The position numbers were made by a program, and so were the translations under genes. Of a stretch of 64,000 bases of DNA, positions 35,781 through 44,064 are shown piece after piece (the stretch's first letter is position 1; every line of letters starts with the position of its first letter). The DNA lies in the NCBI GenBank assembly GCA_029556915.1, contig JAKQIT010000151.1:1-64000 (forward strand), given 5' to 3'. The DNA comes from Pseudomonadota bacterium (GTDB lineage: Bacteria; Pseudomonadota; Gammaproteobacteria; Burkholderiales; Methylophilaceae). The notes under the pieces are model-generated. The model was not told the DNA's origin. It saw only the letters and a program-made list of their open reading frames with translations, and did no database searches.

Positions 35781-36138
35781 CTAAGCCTAAAGATAACATC
35801 GCAGCGCCCACCACAATGGCACGCCGTAACATGCTCACGCAAAACGCCCATTGATAATCAGACTTAACACGTACTTTTTGATAATGGTTATCGGGGCTGA
35901 ATGTGCTGACCTCTTGCAGATACACCACAAAGTCATCAGGGCGAGCATAAGGGAATAGCGCACGATCTAGCCAATAGCCAGCAAAGCCTGCCAGCGTGAC
36001 CAGAGATAACTTATAAAGAGTGACGGGTAACTGCTGTGGCGAAAATGCCAGCACAATGCAAATAAGAACTACATTGAGCAACAGCAAGCCAAAAAGGCGT
36101 GGGAGTTTAAAACTAAAACGGGTAATAAAGTCAAACAT
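35773..36138 (-). CDS. Membrane protein of the lysis cassette (putative holin)
   Basis: 121 residues from the ATG at 36138, chosen because GGAG lies 6 bases upstream. At least three hydrophobic segments are seen (LFGLLLLNVVLICIVLAFS, KLSLVTLAGFAGYWLD, AIVVGAAMLSLGLGA) with a soluble loop between the second and third. First gene of the leftward late operon, overlapping the endolysin gene. Holin function is inferred from position and topology. Confidence 0.6.
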   Translation of the reverse strand: MFDFITRFSFKLPRLFGLLLLNVVLICIVLAFSPQQLPVTLYKLSLVTLAGFAGYWLDRALFPYARPDDFVVYLQEVSTFSPDNHYQKVRVKSDYQWAFCVSMLRRAIVVGAAMLSLGLGA

Positions 36139-36169
36139 TGCAAGCTCCAATCATCGTTAAGATGATAAG

Positions 36170-36218
36170 AGCTTACGCGCGCGCGTGAGATTTAATGAGG
36201 CGCGAAATGTTTCGCGGT
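36170..36218 (-). promoter_or_regulatory. Late promoter 1: activator palindrome plus -10, leftward lysis/packaging operon
   Basis: On the minus strand CGCGAAACATTTCGCG (36201-36216) is followed by a -10-like TAAGCT (36175-36170) starting 34 bases from the palindrome centre; the first late gene starts 64 bp past the palindrome. The 34 bp after this palindrome match the equivalent stretch at 53778-53811 at 27 positions without a gap. Confidence 0.7.
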
Positions 36219-36285
36219 GTATATTAGCGGTTTAACTGGTGCTTAATGAAGCCTGAGCGCCGGAACCCCTAGAGAGTCAAAGCGC

Positions 36286-36690
36286 CTATTTTAGTTTGTC
36301 CATTGCATCTAAGCATTCTGGATAATGCTCTCCACCATTCCATGCCGCATAAGCTATCCCTGACGGCACCATTTTATCCAACTGTCCAGTGCGGCCTATT
36401 TCTGCTATATGCTGCCACACACCTTTTAAGTCTATCGCGGCAATAGTACAGCTCGCTAATTCCGAAGTCATCGGCTTACCGAATAGTTTTTCTGCTTGCG
36501 CATTAAGCTGATTTAGTTTTTTAGTGAGATTTTGATGTTCGCTAGTTTTAGTGATAAATAATGCGTCAAATACTTTATCTTTTGCTGCTCTGAACTCTGT
36601 ACGCCACTTTTCAGCCTTTGCCTTTGTTGGTTCCGCATAGGAAGTTGGCGATATTAAGGCCAATGTAATCAATAGAATTGAATATTTCAT
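36286..36690 (-). CDS. Secreted protein cotranscribed with the repressor (candidate lysogenic conversion gene)
   Basis: 134 residues with a clear signal peptide (YSILLITLALISPTSYAEP) and two cysteines in the mature part (ASCTIAAIDL; YPECLDAMD), so a periplasmic disulfide-bonded protein is likely. It overlaps the repressor gene by 4 bp (ATGA) and should be expressed in the lysogen. No family recognised. Placement suggests a cargo gene giving the host a benefit. Confidence 0.65.
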   Translation of the reverse strand: MKYSILLITLALISPTSYAEPTKAKAEKWRTEFRAAKDKVFDALFITKTSEHQNLTKKLNQLNAQAEKLFGKPMTSELASCTIAAIDLKGVWQHIAEIGRTGQLDKMVPSGIAYAAWNGGEHYPECLDAMDKLK

Positions 36691-37151
36691 TTTTTACCTC
36701 CCAAAGACGGATTATTTAAATCCAAAACAATAGGTTCGTCATCTCCATATTTAGCTCTTTTTTGAGCGGCTATTAAGTTCGAGTGGTTATTTGCAGCTTC
36801 ATATACATTCTCAGTTGATGTTAACTTTTGTTCTCTCTTGGATGTAATGTCCAATAGATTTAATACTGCTGCCTGCGCCTGTATTGGACTTAATCTAAAT
36901 TTATCCAGCAGCTCTATTTCCTCGACCGATATTTCAACCGCCAAGGTATGTTCGCCAACGAGTAAATATTGAACATTAAAGCCAGATACGCTCATCTTCT
37001 TTATAACATCTGCACCAGGCTTAGAGCCGCGCTCATATTTACCCCACATTTCACGGCTAACTCCAACCAAATCAGCTGCGGCTTGCTGGCTATAGTTCAA
37101 TCTTTTTCGCTCTATTTTAAGGCGTTCGCCAAATTGAGAATCAATATTCAT
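36687..37151 (-). CDS. Phage repressor, XRE-type helix-turn-helix
   Basis: 154 residues; the N-terminal HTH reads GERLKIERKRLNYSQQAAAD then LVGVSREMWGKYERGSKPG, a standard Cro/CI fold at residues 8-65. The C-terminal part has no peptidase Ser/Lys dyad that I can see, so SOS cleavage is not evident. It is divergent from the Ner-like gene, the position of the Mu c repressor, with operator-like repeats between. Confidence 0.88.
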   Translation of the reverse strand: MNIDSQFGERLKIERKRLNYSQQAAADLVGVSREMWGKYERGSKPGADVIKKMSVSGFNVQYLLVGEHTLAVEISVEEIELLDKFRLSPIQAQAAVLNLLDITSKREQKLTSTENVYEAANNHSNLIAAQKRAKYGDDEPIVLDLNNPSLGGKK

Positions 37152-37160
37152 ATAAACCTC

Positions 37161-37216
37161 TTGACAAAGAGAACTTGAGTTATCATAATGTGAACACTTT
37201 GATAATTTATGTTCAG
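37161..37216 (+). promoter_or_regulatory. Early promoter and operator region between repressor and Ner-like genes
   Basis: TTGACA (37161-37166) and CATAAT (37184-37189) at 17-bp spacing form a good rightward early promoter. Overlapping and downstream are TTATCA/TGATAA and TGAACA/TGTTCA inverted pairs (37180-37216), the likely repressor/Ner operators. In Mu a comparable region also acts as the transposition enhancer; here that is inference. Confidence 0.65.
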
Positions 37217-37240
37217 ATTTAATAAAAAAGGGTATTCATT

Positions 37241-37435
37241 ATGACACCAAAATTACTCACTCCACAAGAGGCAAAAGCCCATATTTTAAAACAAGGTAAA
37301 ACCTTTAAAGAGATCGCTAAAGACATTGGCTGTGACTACCCAACAGTAGTAGCAGTATTGAATGGTCGAAACCACGGTAACTTCGGTAAAGCACACAAAG
37401 CAGCTGTCGCGCTTGGCATTAAAGAGGCGGCTTAA
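37241..37435 (+). CDS. Small DNA-binding protein (Ner-like)
   Basis: 64 residues with a helix-turn-helix (KTFKEIAKDIGCDYPTVVAV, then LNGRNHGNFGKAHKAAVALG). As the first early gene facing the repressor it corresponds to Mu ner, which turns down the early and repressor promoters. Sequence similarity is closest to short phage HTH proteins rather than to Mu Ner itself. Confidence 0.75.
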   Translation: MTPKLLTPQEAKAHILKQGKTFKEIAKDIGCDYPTVVAVLNGRNHGNFGKAHKAAVALGIKEAA

Positions 37436-37437
37436 TT

Positions 37438-37602
37438 ATGGATGAATTATTAAACCCCATGATTACTGCTGCATGTAAAGAATGTGGCGTACCTGAAGAA
37501 AAACTATCTTCCAAAGATAGAAAATATTTAGAAGAGGTATTTCTAATTTCTAAATCTATGTTTATTAAAAAAATTTCACGTCTTGAGGTTAATCATGACT
37601 AA
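37438..37602 (+). CDS. Small early protein
   Basis: 54 residues (MDELLNPMITAACKECGVPE..., ending KKISRLEVNHD), 2 bp after the Ner-like stop and overlapping the next gene start by 8 bp. The tight packing supports a real gene; no family recognised. Confidence 0.55.
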   Translation: MDELLNPMITAACKECGVPEEKLSSKDRKYLEEVFLISKSMFIKKISRLEVNHD

Positions 37603-38686
37603 TGAAATCGATTTAGATTTAATTAACTTATCCAGCCAAACAAATGGCCTACCAAATAAATTAAAAAAAGCTGTAGCCATCCCTTCTAATGAAGACGCGC
37701 TTGGTTTAGATGTAGAGCACTCTACACATGAAGCAACGGCGCTAATTAATCAGCGTATTGGGCGAAAATCTGTGATTGACGCAGTAACAAAATTGCTAAC
37801 GGTTAGCGATTTAATAGACCTAATTAACATTAAGGAAACCAAAGCTTATAAGGGTGCTCAGTTAATCGTAGATGGAAAACTGCTAACGGTTAGCAGTTGG
37901 TCAGATTTTTGTCAGTACTGTGAAGGTCGCAGCAACAAAACAATTGATTTAGAAATTCTAAATCTAGAGTCACTCGGTCAGCCTACGTTCGATGCTTTGC
38001 GGAAAATTGGCATAGGCCCATCCACCATGCGGTCAATTAGACAGGTATCTGATACAGATAGAGCAATGATTGAGCAAGTTGCTAATTCTGGCAACAAAGA
38101 TGAGTTGATTGATTTAGTAGATGGAATCGTATCAAAACATCAAAAAGACAAAGCCGAACTCAATGAAAAAGTTACCAACCTTGAGGCAGATTTAGAAGCT
38201 AGCGGCAGACGCACCAAAAATATGGATGCCGAAATTGAGCGCCAAGAAATGCTAATTGAGCGCCTTTCAAAACAGCAACGCATCACCCAGTTTGACCGCT
38301 TCACCGAAGATTGTCGTCAAGAGTCTATGGTTTTACAAGCAGGCGTTGAACTCAATTTAAAAAGTCTTCAACAGCTGTTTGAATCATCTTTTGTGCAAGC
38401 AACATTTCTTGAAGTGAATTTATGTATTGAGCAAGTCTATATCGCCACCTGTGTAGCTGTATCAAAAGGTTTAAGCATCATAGAAGCTATGCGAAATCGC
38501 GCGCCAGAGTTACCAGAGCGCGTACAAGGCCAGCATGTGCTAACACCTGCAGAGGCTGAAAGATGGCAGCTTGATTTTGAGTCACTCAAAAACGCACACG
38601 GCGCTGCCGAGGCAGCACGTCAAATTAAACGTGATGCAGACCAGCCACGTGGTCGTGGTCGCCCAGCTAAAGCCAAGGCTGAGTAA
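37595..38686 (+). CDS. Early coiled-coil protein with C-terminal AT-hook-like tail
   Basis: 363 residues from the ATG at 37595. A helical N-terminal domain contains KLLTVS twice, 29 residues apart. Residues about 180-235 form a coiled coil (KAELNEKVTNLEADLEASGR, DAEIERQEMLIERLSKQQR). The C-terminus ends RGRGRPAKAKAE, like an AT-hook. The pattern suggests a DNA-binding structural protein placed between Ner and the transposase, 2 bp before the A gene. Function unknown; a KfrA/ParB-like or transposition-accessory role is conceivable. Confidence 0.6.
   Translation: MTNEIDLDLINLSSQTNGLPNKLKKAVAIPSNEDALGLDVEHSTHEATALINQRIGRKSVIDAVTKLLTVSDLIDLINIKETKAYKGAQLIVDGKLLTVSSWSDFCQYCEGRSNKTIDLEILNLESLGQPTFDALRKIGIGPSTMRSIRQVSDTDRAMIEQVANSGNKDELIDLVDGIVSKHQKDKAELNEKVTNLEADLEASGRRTKNMDAEIERQEMLIERLSKQQRITQFDRFTEDCRQESMVLQAGVELNLKSLQQLFESSFVQATFLEVNLCIEQVYIATCVAVSKGLSIIEAMRNRAPELPERVQGQHVLTPAEAERWQLDFESLKNAHGAAEAARQIKRDADQPRGRGRPAKAKAE
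37795..37894 (+). repeat. Pair of identical palindromes inside the early coiled-coil gene
   Basis: GCTAACGGTTAGC occurs at 37795-37807 and 37882-37894, 87 bp apart and in the same reading phase (both encode part of KLLTVS). The second is extended to 10-bp arms around one central base; the first has 9 of 10. Such paired long palindromes in coding DNA suggest protein-binding sites. Confidence 0.6.
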
Positions 38687-38688
38687 AA

Positions 38689-40344
38689 ATGGGAGCCAAG
38701 GCCATGATGATGCATGTCACCCCGCCCACAGGCGGTAAAGTAGTGCTGCCAACCAATAACGTGTTAGCAATGCGCGCACGCGACCCTTGGAAAGAATCAA
38801 CAGCCAAGGCACGTGAGGTGGCAATGCAGCGTGAAATTATTGTCAACACATTGCAAAGCATGGTGTTAGATGGCGTGAGTCAAAACAACGCTGTTGCCTT
38901 ACTGTTAGAGCGTAACGAGTCAAAACGCCTGCCAGTACACATAGCCAACGCAATGGCGGCAACAGCTAAAAAAGACCGCACCAGCCCAACTCGCTCAACC
39001 ATCTGCGCTTGGATGGCTGACTATAAAGCCGAAGGTTTAATCGGTTTACTGCCAGATCATAAAGGCCGCGTGGTAGAGTCAAGCAGCTGGTGGGGGCCTG
39101 CGCTCGAGTACTTTAACAACCCGGGCAAACCAGACATTAGCGCAGTGCATCGCCGCTTGGTTGAGGTTGATAATTTTGCGGTCACCTATGACCAAGTGCG
39201 CCATTACCTTAATAGCGTGCCTGCCATGCTAGGCCGCAACAGCCCAGCACGTATTGGTAAAAATCTCTACCGCCTAACTGAAAAAGCCTACATACGCCGC
39301 AGCACAGAAAACGCACTGGCGGGCGATGTATATGTGGCTGACGGTTATAGAGCAGACATTTACTTAGCGCACCCTGTTACTGGTGATCTATGGCGGCCTG
39401 AATTGACTGTCGGCATGGATTTACACAGCCGCCAAATCGTAGCATGGCGTGCCGATGAGCACGAAGGCACGATTGCTGTACAAAACATGTGGGCGCAGGC
39501 CATCGACCAGCACAACCACGTGCCACCAATGCTCTACATCGATAACGGCTCGGGCTATAAAAACAAACTGATGAGCGATGATGTAGTGGGCTTCTATAAG
39601 CGCATTGGCATACAACAAATCATTCACTCTATCCCCGGTAACCCGCACGGTAAGGGCTGGATTGAGCGCTTCTTTAGAATCGTTAAAGACGACTTTTTAA
39701 AGCTATGGCGCCCGCAGTTTTATTGCGGTACCGACATGGCAAGTGAAGTGCAGCAGCTCACCGTGCGTGAGATTAAAGCAGGTCGTTTACAACCACCAAC
39801 CCTGCAAGAGTTTACCCAAGCTTTTAACGAGTGGCTAGAGCGCTACCACAACCGCCCACACCCTGAAAACAAACACGTTACCCGTGCGCAACTGTGGGCT
39901 GATTTAGTGCCAATTCCACCGCACGCCACTGTGCATGATCTGAAACGTCAAGTGGTAGAGCTAACAGTGCGCCGCGCCTGCTTAACGCATGGTAAACGCG
40001 CCTATGGTCACCCTGATTTGATTGCATTCAATGGCGAAAAAGTACTGCTTGAGTACGACTTAATGGTGAACGAAGTCGGCATTGTACGCACGCTTGATGG
40101 CCGCTGGATATGCGATGCAAATCTGATTGGCCGCATCGATGCTGTGGATACCACAAGGCTTGAAGAAAAACGCATCGCCAGTGCTGAAGACGCACTTAAA
40201 CGCCTTGAGAAAAAAATGGCAGAACAAAAAGCACGTGCTGGGCGCGTCATTGATGTTGACGCATTAACCAATGCGCTTGCGATAGAGCAACAGCAAGATG
40301 ACGACGACGGCGAAGCGCTGATACTTGATTTAACTGATATTTAA
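38689..40344 (+). CDS. Mu-type transposase A (DDE/rve)
   Basis: 551-residue transposase that cuts and joins phage ends for integration and replicative transposition. N-terminal DNA-binding region to about residue 200; the catalytic core has Asp in YVADGYRAD (near 218), Asp in LYIDNGSGYKN (near 285) and Glu in GKGWIERFFR (near 326); the C-terminal part (EEKRIASAEDALKRLEKKMA) probably binds protein B. Slightly shorter than MuA (663), lacking part of the N-terminal enhancer/end-binding domain. Confidence 0.94.
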   Translation: MGAKAMMMHVTPPTGGKVVLPTNNVLAMRARDPWKESTAKAREVAMQREIIVNTLQSMVLDGVSQNNAVALLLERNESKRLPVHIANAMAATAKKDRTSPTRSTICAWMADYKAEGLIGLLPDHKGRVVESSSWWGPALEYFNNPGKPDISAVHRRLVEVDNFAVTYDQVRHYLNSVPAMLGRNSPARIGKNLYRLTEKAYIRRSTENALAGDVYVADGYRADIYLAHPVTGDLWRPELTVGMDLHSRQIVAWRADEHEGTIAVQNMWAQAIDQHNHVPPMLYIDNGSGYKNKLMSDDVVGFYKRIGIQQIIHSIPGNPHGKGWIERFFRIVKDDFLKLWRPQFYCGTDMASEVQQLTVREIKAGRLQPPTLQEFTQAFNEWLERYHNRPHPENKHVTRAQLWADLVPIPPHATVHDLKRQVVELTVRRACLTHGKRAYGHPDLIAFNGEKVLLEYDLMVNEVGIVRTLDGRWICDANLIGRIDAVDTTRLEEKRIASAEDALKRLEKKMAEQKARAGRVIDVDALTNALAIEQQQDDDDGEALILDLTDI

Positions 40345-40358
40345 CGGAGGGTAAAACA

Positions 40359-41327
40359 ATGGCAAGACCTAAAACAGACACTGAATATACCGACCAAGAC
40401 TTAAAAAACCTTGAGATTGTTAAAGACTGGCTTGATGAGCGCAAATTAACAACGAATGATATACAGCGCGTCAGCCAAGCCGCACTAGCACGTATGGCAC
40501 GCATTGGGGTGAGCACGATCAGCCAAATTTTAAGCGGCACTTATGCCACCAGCCCAACCAAAATAATTGAGCAGATCATCAGCGCAATTAAACACATTGA
40601 AGAGCAAGAGACTGATCTATTGCCAGCGGTTGAAACCAGTGTTTTTAAAATGGTGCAAACCGCTTGCACAATGGCGCGCCGCAATCGTAACTTTGCCGTG
40701 ATTAGCGCCTATGTAGGCTTAGGCAAAACCTTTAGCCTAAAGTACTACGCCAAGCAAAACCCCAACACCTTCATGATTGAAGCCGACCCAACCATGACGC
40801 CGCAAACCATTGTAAAAGAGTTTGCCAAGCGCATATTGGGGCCAGATGCTCACGGCACCAACTATGTGATGTTAGAGGCTGTGATATCAGAACTTAAAGA
40901 CACAGACAGCCTGATTATTTTAGACGAGGCTGAAACCTTAACGCCTAAGCAACTGCATATCGTGCGCCGCATACGCGACAAAGCCAACATCGGCGTGGTG
41001 TTAAGTGGTACCGAATACCTCAACGGCTTGATTAAGCCAGAGCATGGTCAGTTTGACCAAATCCGCAGCCGCACAGGCTTTTGGCCTGAAACGATTAGAA
41101 AAATCACCAAAGATGATGGCGCAGCGCTGGTGCAAGCCGCCTTTCCGGGTGAAGACATTAGTGATGAAGTGATAGAACGCATGATGGCCTACTGCCAAGG
41201 CTCGGCGCGTATGTTGGTTGAAGGCTTAATCGCCAGTGTCAATCAGTTTCGCAAAGGGCGTGAGCTTGATACCAAGCTGGTTGATGCCATTGCCGCACAA
41301 GCACTGTGCTTACACCCAATTAAATAG
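40359..41327 (+). CDS. Transposition ATPase B (MuB-like AAA protein)
   Basis: 322 residues. An N-terminal HTH (QAALARMARIGVSTISQILS) precedes an AAA ATPase domain with a degenerate Walker A YVGLGKTFS near residue 119 and Walker B SLIILDEAE near 186, and a sensor-like GVVLSGTEYL. MuB binds DNA, selects targets and activates the transposase. It directly follows the A gene (14 bp). Confidence 0.92.
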   Translation: MARPKTDTEYTDQDLKNLEIVKDWLDERKLTTNDIQRVSQAALARMARIGVSTISQILSGTYATSPTKIIEQIISAIKHIEEQETDLLPAVETSVFKMVQTACTMARRNRNFAVISAYVGLGKTFSLKYYAKQNPNTFMIEADPTMTPQTIVKEFAKRILGPDAHGTNYVMLEAVISELKDTDSLIILDEAETLTPKQLHIVRRIRDKANIGVVLSGTEYLNGLIKPEHGQFDQIRSRTGFWPETIRKITKDDGAALVQAAFPGEDISDEVIERMMAYCQGSARMLVEGLIASVNQFRKGRELDTKLVDAIAAQALCLHPIK

Positions 41328-41338
41328 CGGAGGACAAG

Positions 41339-41461
41339 ATGACACTCTTTTATGTTTTAGCAACATGGCTGGTGATCAACATTTTAATTGTAATCGTCTT
41401 AGCCGTTCGCATGCAGCACAAAGACCCGTTTTTAAACACTCAACAGGAGGCAACACAATGA
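41339..41461 (+). CDS. Single-pass small membrane protein
   Basis: 40 residues (MTLFYVLATWLVINILIVIV... ending NTQQEATQ) with one membrane segment and a strong GGAGG box. It overlaps the next start by ATGA. No family recognised; small membrane proteins here are common in Mu-like early regions. Confidence 0.5.
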   Translation: MTLFYVLATWLVINILIVIVLAVRMQHKDPFLNTQQEATQ

Positions 41462-41646
41462 CTAAATATGACCAAACTTGGGCGCAGATACACCGCGTAA
41501 AAACACGTACAACTAACACAAAGCGTGTGGCAACACCTGCGATGTATATCAACGATACCAGATTTAAAAGCACTTTACGCACTATTAAAGTGTGGCTCAC
41601 CACGCATCATAACTGGGATATGAGCTGGCACTTGGCGCATAAATAA
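41458..41646 (+). CDS. Small basic hypothetical protein
   Basis: 62 residues (MTKYDQTWAQIHRVKTRTTN...), basic and without membrane segments, preceded by AGGAGG. It overlaps the previous gene by 4 bp. No family recognised. Confidence 0.5.
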   Translation: MTKYDQTWAQIHRVKTRTTNTKRVATPAMYINDTRFKSTLRTIKVWLTTHHNWDMSWHLAHK

Positions 41647-41647
41647 C

Positions 41648-41734
41648 ATGCATATGATTAAAGCCATTTTATTTTACCTAGCCGTGCCAATTTTTGCACT
41701 TTGTTTGGCATGTCGCTTAATTTGGGGGTTTTAG
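41648..41734 (+). CDS. Very small membrane protein
   Basis: 28 residues (MHMIKAILFYLAVPIFALCL then ACRLIWGF), essentially one membrane helix. It fills the gap between two genes without wasted bases. No clear ribosome binding site, so support is moderate to weak. Confidence 0.35.
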   Translation: MHMIKAILFYLAVPIFALCLACRLIWGF

Positions 41735-41736
41735 CA

Positions 41737-41985
41737 ATGCAGCAATACTTGATTAACCAGCTTTATTTTCGCAGCGTCGAGCAGCAGATATTAGAGCTGC
41801 TGGCAGCACAACCAGCCACCGTGCCAAACATGATTTCGCACATCCATTTGTTTGATGTGTCTTTGCAGCAGCTGCTATCAAAAATGCAGGCCGAAGGCGC
41901 AATTGAAATGAGCAAAAGCTATGTGTACAGCATCACCGAAGCTGGCCGCGCTGCACTTAACCACATGCAAAGGCAAGCCGCGTGA
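41737..41985 (+). CDS. Small protein with winged-helix-like features
   Basis: 82 residues from the ATG at 41737 (an upstream TTG frame start is less likely). The order helix, LLAAQPATVPNMISHIHLFD, then SKMQAEGAIEMSKSYVYSIT, TEAGRAAL resembles a winged helix of the marR-like kind, with the 'ITEAGRAAL' wing ending. It overlaps the next gene by 4 bp. Probable DNA-binding. Confidence 0.5.
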   Translation: MQQYLINQLYFRSVEQQILELLAAQPATVPNMISHIHLFDVSLQQLLSKMQAEGAIEMSKSYVYSITEAGRAALNHMQRQAA

Positions 41986-42740
41986 AACTGAGTGCCCTTG
42001 AAATTGCAACGCTGCAGGTGCTTCGAGCTGGCCCGATAGATGGATCAGACTTAAATACCAGATTTGATGGTGCGCACGCAGCTAATGTATTGCAAAAAAA
42101 AGGTTACGCAGACTTTAAAAGTGGCATGTGGCAAATCACCCCTGCAGGTCGCGCGGCTTGCCCATTGAGAAACAAACATTTGGAGACAATGATGAGTACA
42201 AGATTAGATGCATTAGCACTGATAAAAAAACAACCAGGCATTACAGGTGGTGAGCTGGACGTAGCGATGGGCGTAACTGGCGTATGTGCATACATTAAAC
42301 ATGAGATAGCAAGAAGCGAAGTCATCACCATGCCAGTACCAGATGGAAGAGGCCGCATGTTTTATATGGCTGAAGATGCACCGAAAGATACAGCCAAGGT
42401 AGAACCTAGTCGCGTGCGTGCGCCAGAGCTGCAAACAAAAGCCGTTGAAAATATGGCTGACTTGGCAACTACATTGCTAGAAGCGCCACTCGATGCACCA
42501 GTAATTGATATTGATAAGGTGTACGAGAGCTTATCTATACCAAAACCAACGCCTATCGCGCCAAAAGTGGCTGAGCAAGCTACTAAACCTTTCCGCGTGG
42601 CATATACCAACGATGGTTGCTTGATGCTATTTGGATTAAATGATTACGGTATGCCGATTGAGCTTAACCCAGCGCAAACCAAAGATGTGGTTGAGTTTCT
42701 TAGCGAGCAAGTTATGCCAATTGTCGGTGCGATGGAGTAA
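41982..42740 (+). CDS. Early protein with two winged-helix-like modules
   Basis: 252 residues starting with GTG. Residues 1-60 repeat the pattern of the upstream gene (TLQVLRAGPIDGSDLNTRF, ending QITPAGRAACPL), and a second similar module follows at about 70-130 (ALIKKQPGITGGELDVAMGV). The C-terminal 60 residues form a separate domain (FRVAYTNDGCLMLFGLNDYG). It may be a regulatory protein. Family not identified. Confidence 0.55.
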   Translation: MKLSALEIATLQVLRAGPIDGSDLNTRFDGAHAANVLQKKGYADFKSGMWQITPAGRAACPLRNKHLETMMSTRLDALALIKKQPGITGGELDVAMGVTGVCAYIKHEIARSEVITMPVPDGRGRMFYMAEDAPKDTAKVEPSRVRAPELQTKAVENMADLATTLLEAPLDAPVIDIDKVYESLSIPKPTPIAPKVAEQATKPFRVAYTNDGCLMLFGLNDYGMPIELNPAQTKDVVEFLSEQVMPIVGAME

Positions 42741-42743
42741 GCC

Positions 42744-42950
42744 ATGATTGGAAACTTACAACAACCCGCTAAAGATTGGCTTGCTGATGTGGTTTGCAAT
42801 TTTGCAAAACAGCTAAAGGCTGGTGACGATCCATCAGTAAGCATACATGTAGCTAATTGTGAAATCGAAATCAGATTAAACAAAATTGCAGATGTTTTTA
42901 ATCGTATTGAATTTGATTTATCTAAACAAAATGACTCGGAGCCAGCGTGA
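42744..42950 (+). CDS. Small hypothetical early protein
   Basis: 68 residues (MIGNLQQPAKDWLADVVCNF...), 3 bp after the previous stop and overlapping the next start by 4 bp. Acidic, no membrane segment, no family recognised. Confidence 0.55.
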   Translation: MIGNLQQPAKDWLADVVCNFAKQLKAGDDPSVSIHVANCEIEIRLNKIADVFNRIEFDLSKQNDSEPA

Positions 42951-43456
42951 AACTCGTCTGCCCAATTTGCCAAGCTGAATACCCGCTTGAATCTGCACTC
43001 AATGATGTGGCAGCGCGTCAGGCGGTAGTGCGTGCGTTTGAGCTCACTGAAATTGGCAGCTTTCTTATTCGCTACGTGCAGCTCTTTAAGCCAGCCAAGC
43101 ACGCTATCAGCATGAGCAAATTGGCAAAGCTGCTCGATGAGTTGGTACCCATGATTAAGTCAGGCCAAATCACACGCAGCGGCACTATTTACGCCGCACC
43201 GCAAGCTTATTGGCAGCAAGCGATTGAAACTATGTTGGCCAGCCGTGACAAGCTCAGCTTACCGATTAAAAGCCACGGCTACTTGCTTGAGATTATTGCA
43301 GGCATGGCTGAGAAAGCCGCAACTCAAGCCGAGCGTCAACAAGAGCAAGGCCGCAAATATGGCGAGGTGCACACAGCCAAGCAGATTAAAAAAGATGCAC
43401 CCGTGAACTTAAAAGCAACCCTTAAAAAATTAACCAACCTAGGAGAAACAAAATGA
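42947..43456 (+). CDS. Early protein with N-terminal zinc-ribbon-like motif
   Basis: 169 residues. It opens MKLVCPICQAEYPLESALND, a C-x2-C knuckle that lacks an obvious second Cys pair, followed by a helical body and a basic tail (KQIKKDAPVNLKATLKKLTN). It is coupled by ATGA-type overlaps to both neighbours. Such proteins precede the DUF3164 gene in other Mu-like phages; role unknown. Confidence 0.6.
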   Translation: MKLVCPICQAEYPLESALNDVAARQAVVRAFELTEIGSFLIRYVQLFKPAKHAISMSKLAKLLDELVPMIKSGQITRSGTIYAAPQAYWQQAIETMLASRDKLSLPIKSHGYLLEIIAGMAEKAATQAERQQEQGRKYGEVHTAKQIKKDAPVNLKATLKKLTNLGETK

Positions 43457-44064
43457 CCGCAATACCAGAAGGCTACAGAGAAGATGCAAAAGGCAATTTA
43501 GTGCCAATTAGCAAAATTAAAGAAATCGACTTGATGCGTGACAACTTAGTCAATGAAATTGTGCTTGAAGCCATTGAGCTGCACGAGTTGATTAAAGCTT
43601 ACAAAGACAATGTTTTTGGCAACATTGCCGCCTTTGTGCAGATCAGCGGTGAGCAATATGGCGCCAAGCTGGGTGGCAACAAAGGCAATGTCACCCTCAC
43701 CAGCTACGATGGCCGCTACAAAATACAGCGCGCTTATGCTGAAAACTTGGTGTTTGATGAGCGCCTGCAAGCGGCAAAGCACTTGATTGACGAGTGCATC
43801 AATCGCTGGGCTGAAGGCATCAACGACAATATTCGCGTGTTGGTTAATGGCGCATTTGAAGTAGATAAAGAAGGCAAGATTAGTACCACCAAAGTGCTGA
43901 GCCTGCGTCAACACAAAATTGAAGATAGAGACTGGCATCAAGCGATGGATGCCATATCAGATAGCCTGCGCGTGGCTGGCACCAAAGCTTATGTGCGCAT
44001 TTACAAGCGTGTGGGTGACAGTGATGAATACACTCCCATTAGCTTAGATATTGCGAGCGTGTGA
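43453..44064 (+). CDS. DUF3164 family early phage protein
   Basis: 203 residues beginning MTAIPEGYREDAKGNLVPIS, the typical opening of DUF3164, with a central GGNKGNVTLTSYDGRYKIQR and C-terminal RVGDSDEYTPISLDIASV. The family is confined mainly to Mu-like early regions and has no established function. AGGAGA lies before the start. Confidence 0.88.
   Translation: MTAIPEGYREDAKGNLVPISKIKEIDLMRDNLVNEIVLEAIELHELIKAYKDNVFGNIAAFVQISGEQYGAKLGGNKGNVTLTSYDGRYKIQRAYAENLVFDERLQAAKHLIDECINRWAEGINDNIRVLVNGAFEVDKEGKISTTKVLSLRQHKIEDRDWHQAMDAISDSLRVAGTKAYVRIYKRVGDSDEYTPISLDIASV

Noticed and set aside
37161..37216. SOS (LexA) box in the repressor/early promoter region
   Set aside because: No CTG-N10-CAG pattern is present, and the repressor shows no autocleavage dyad.
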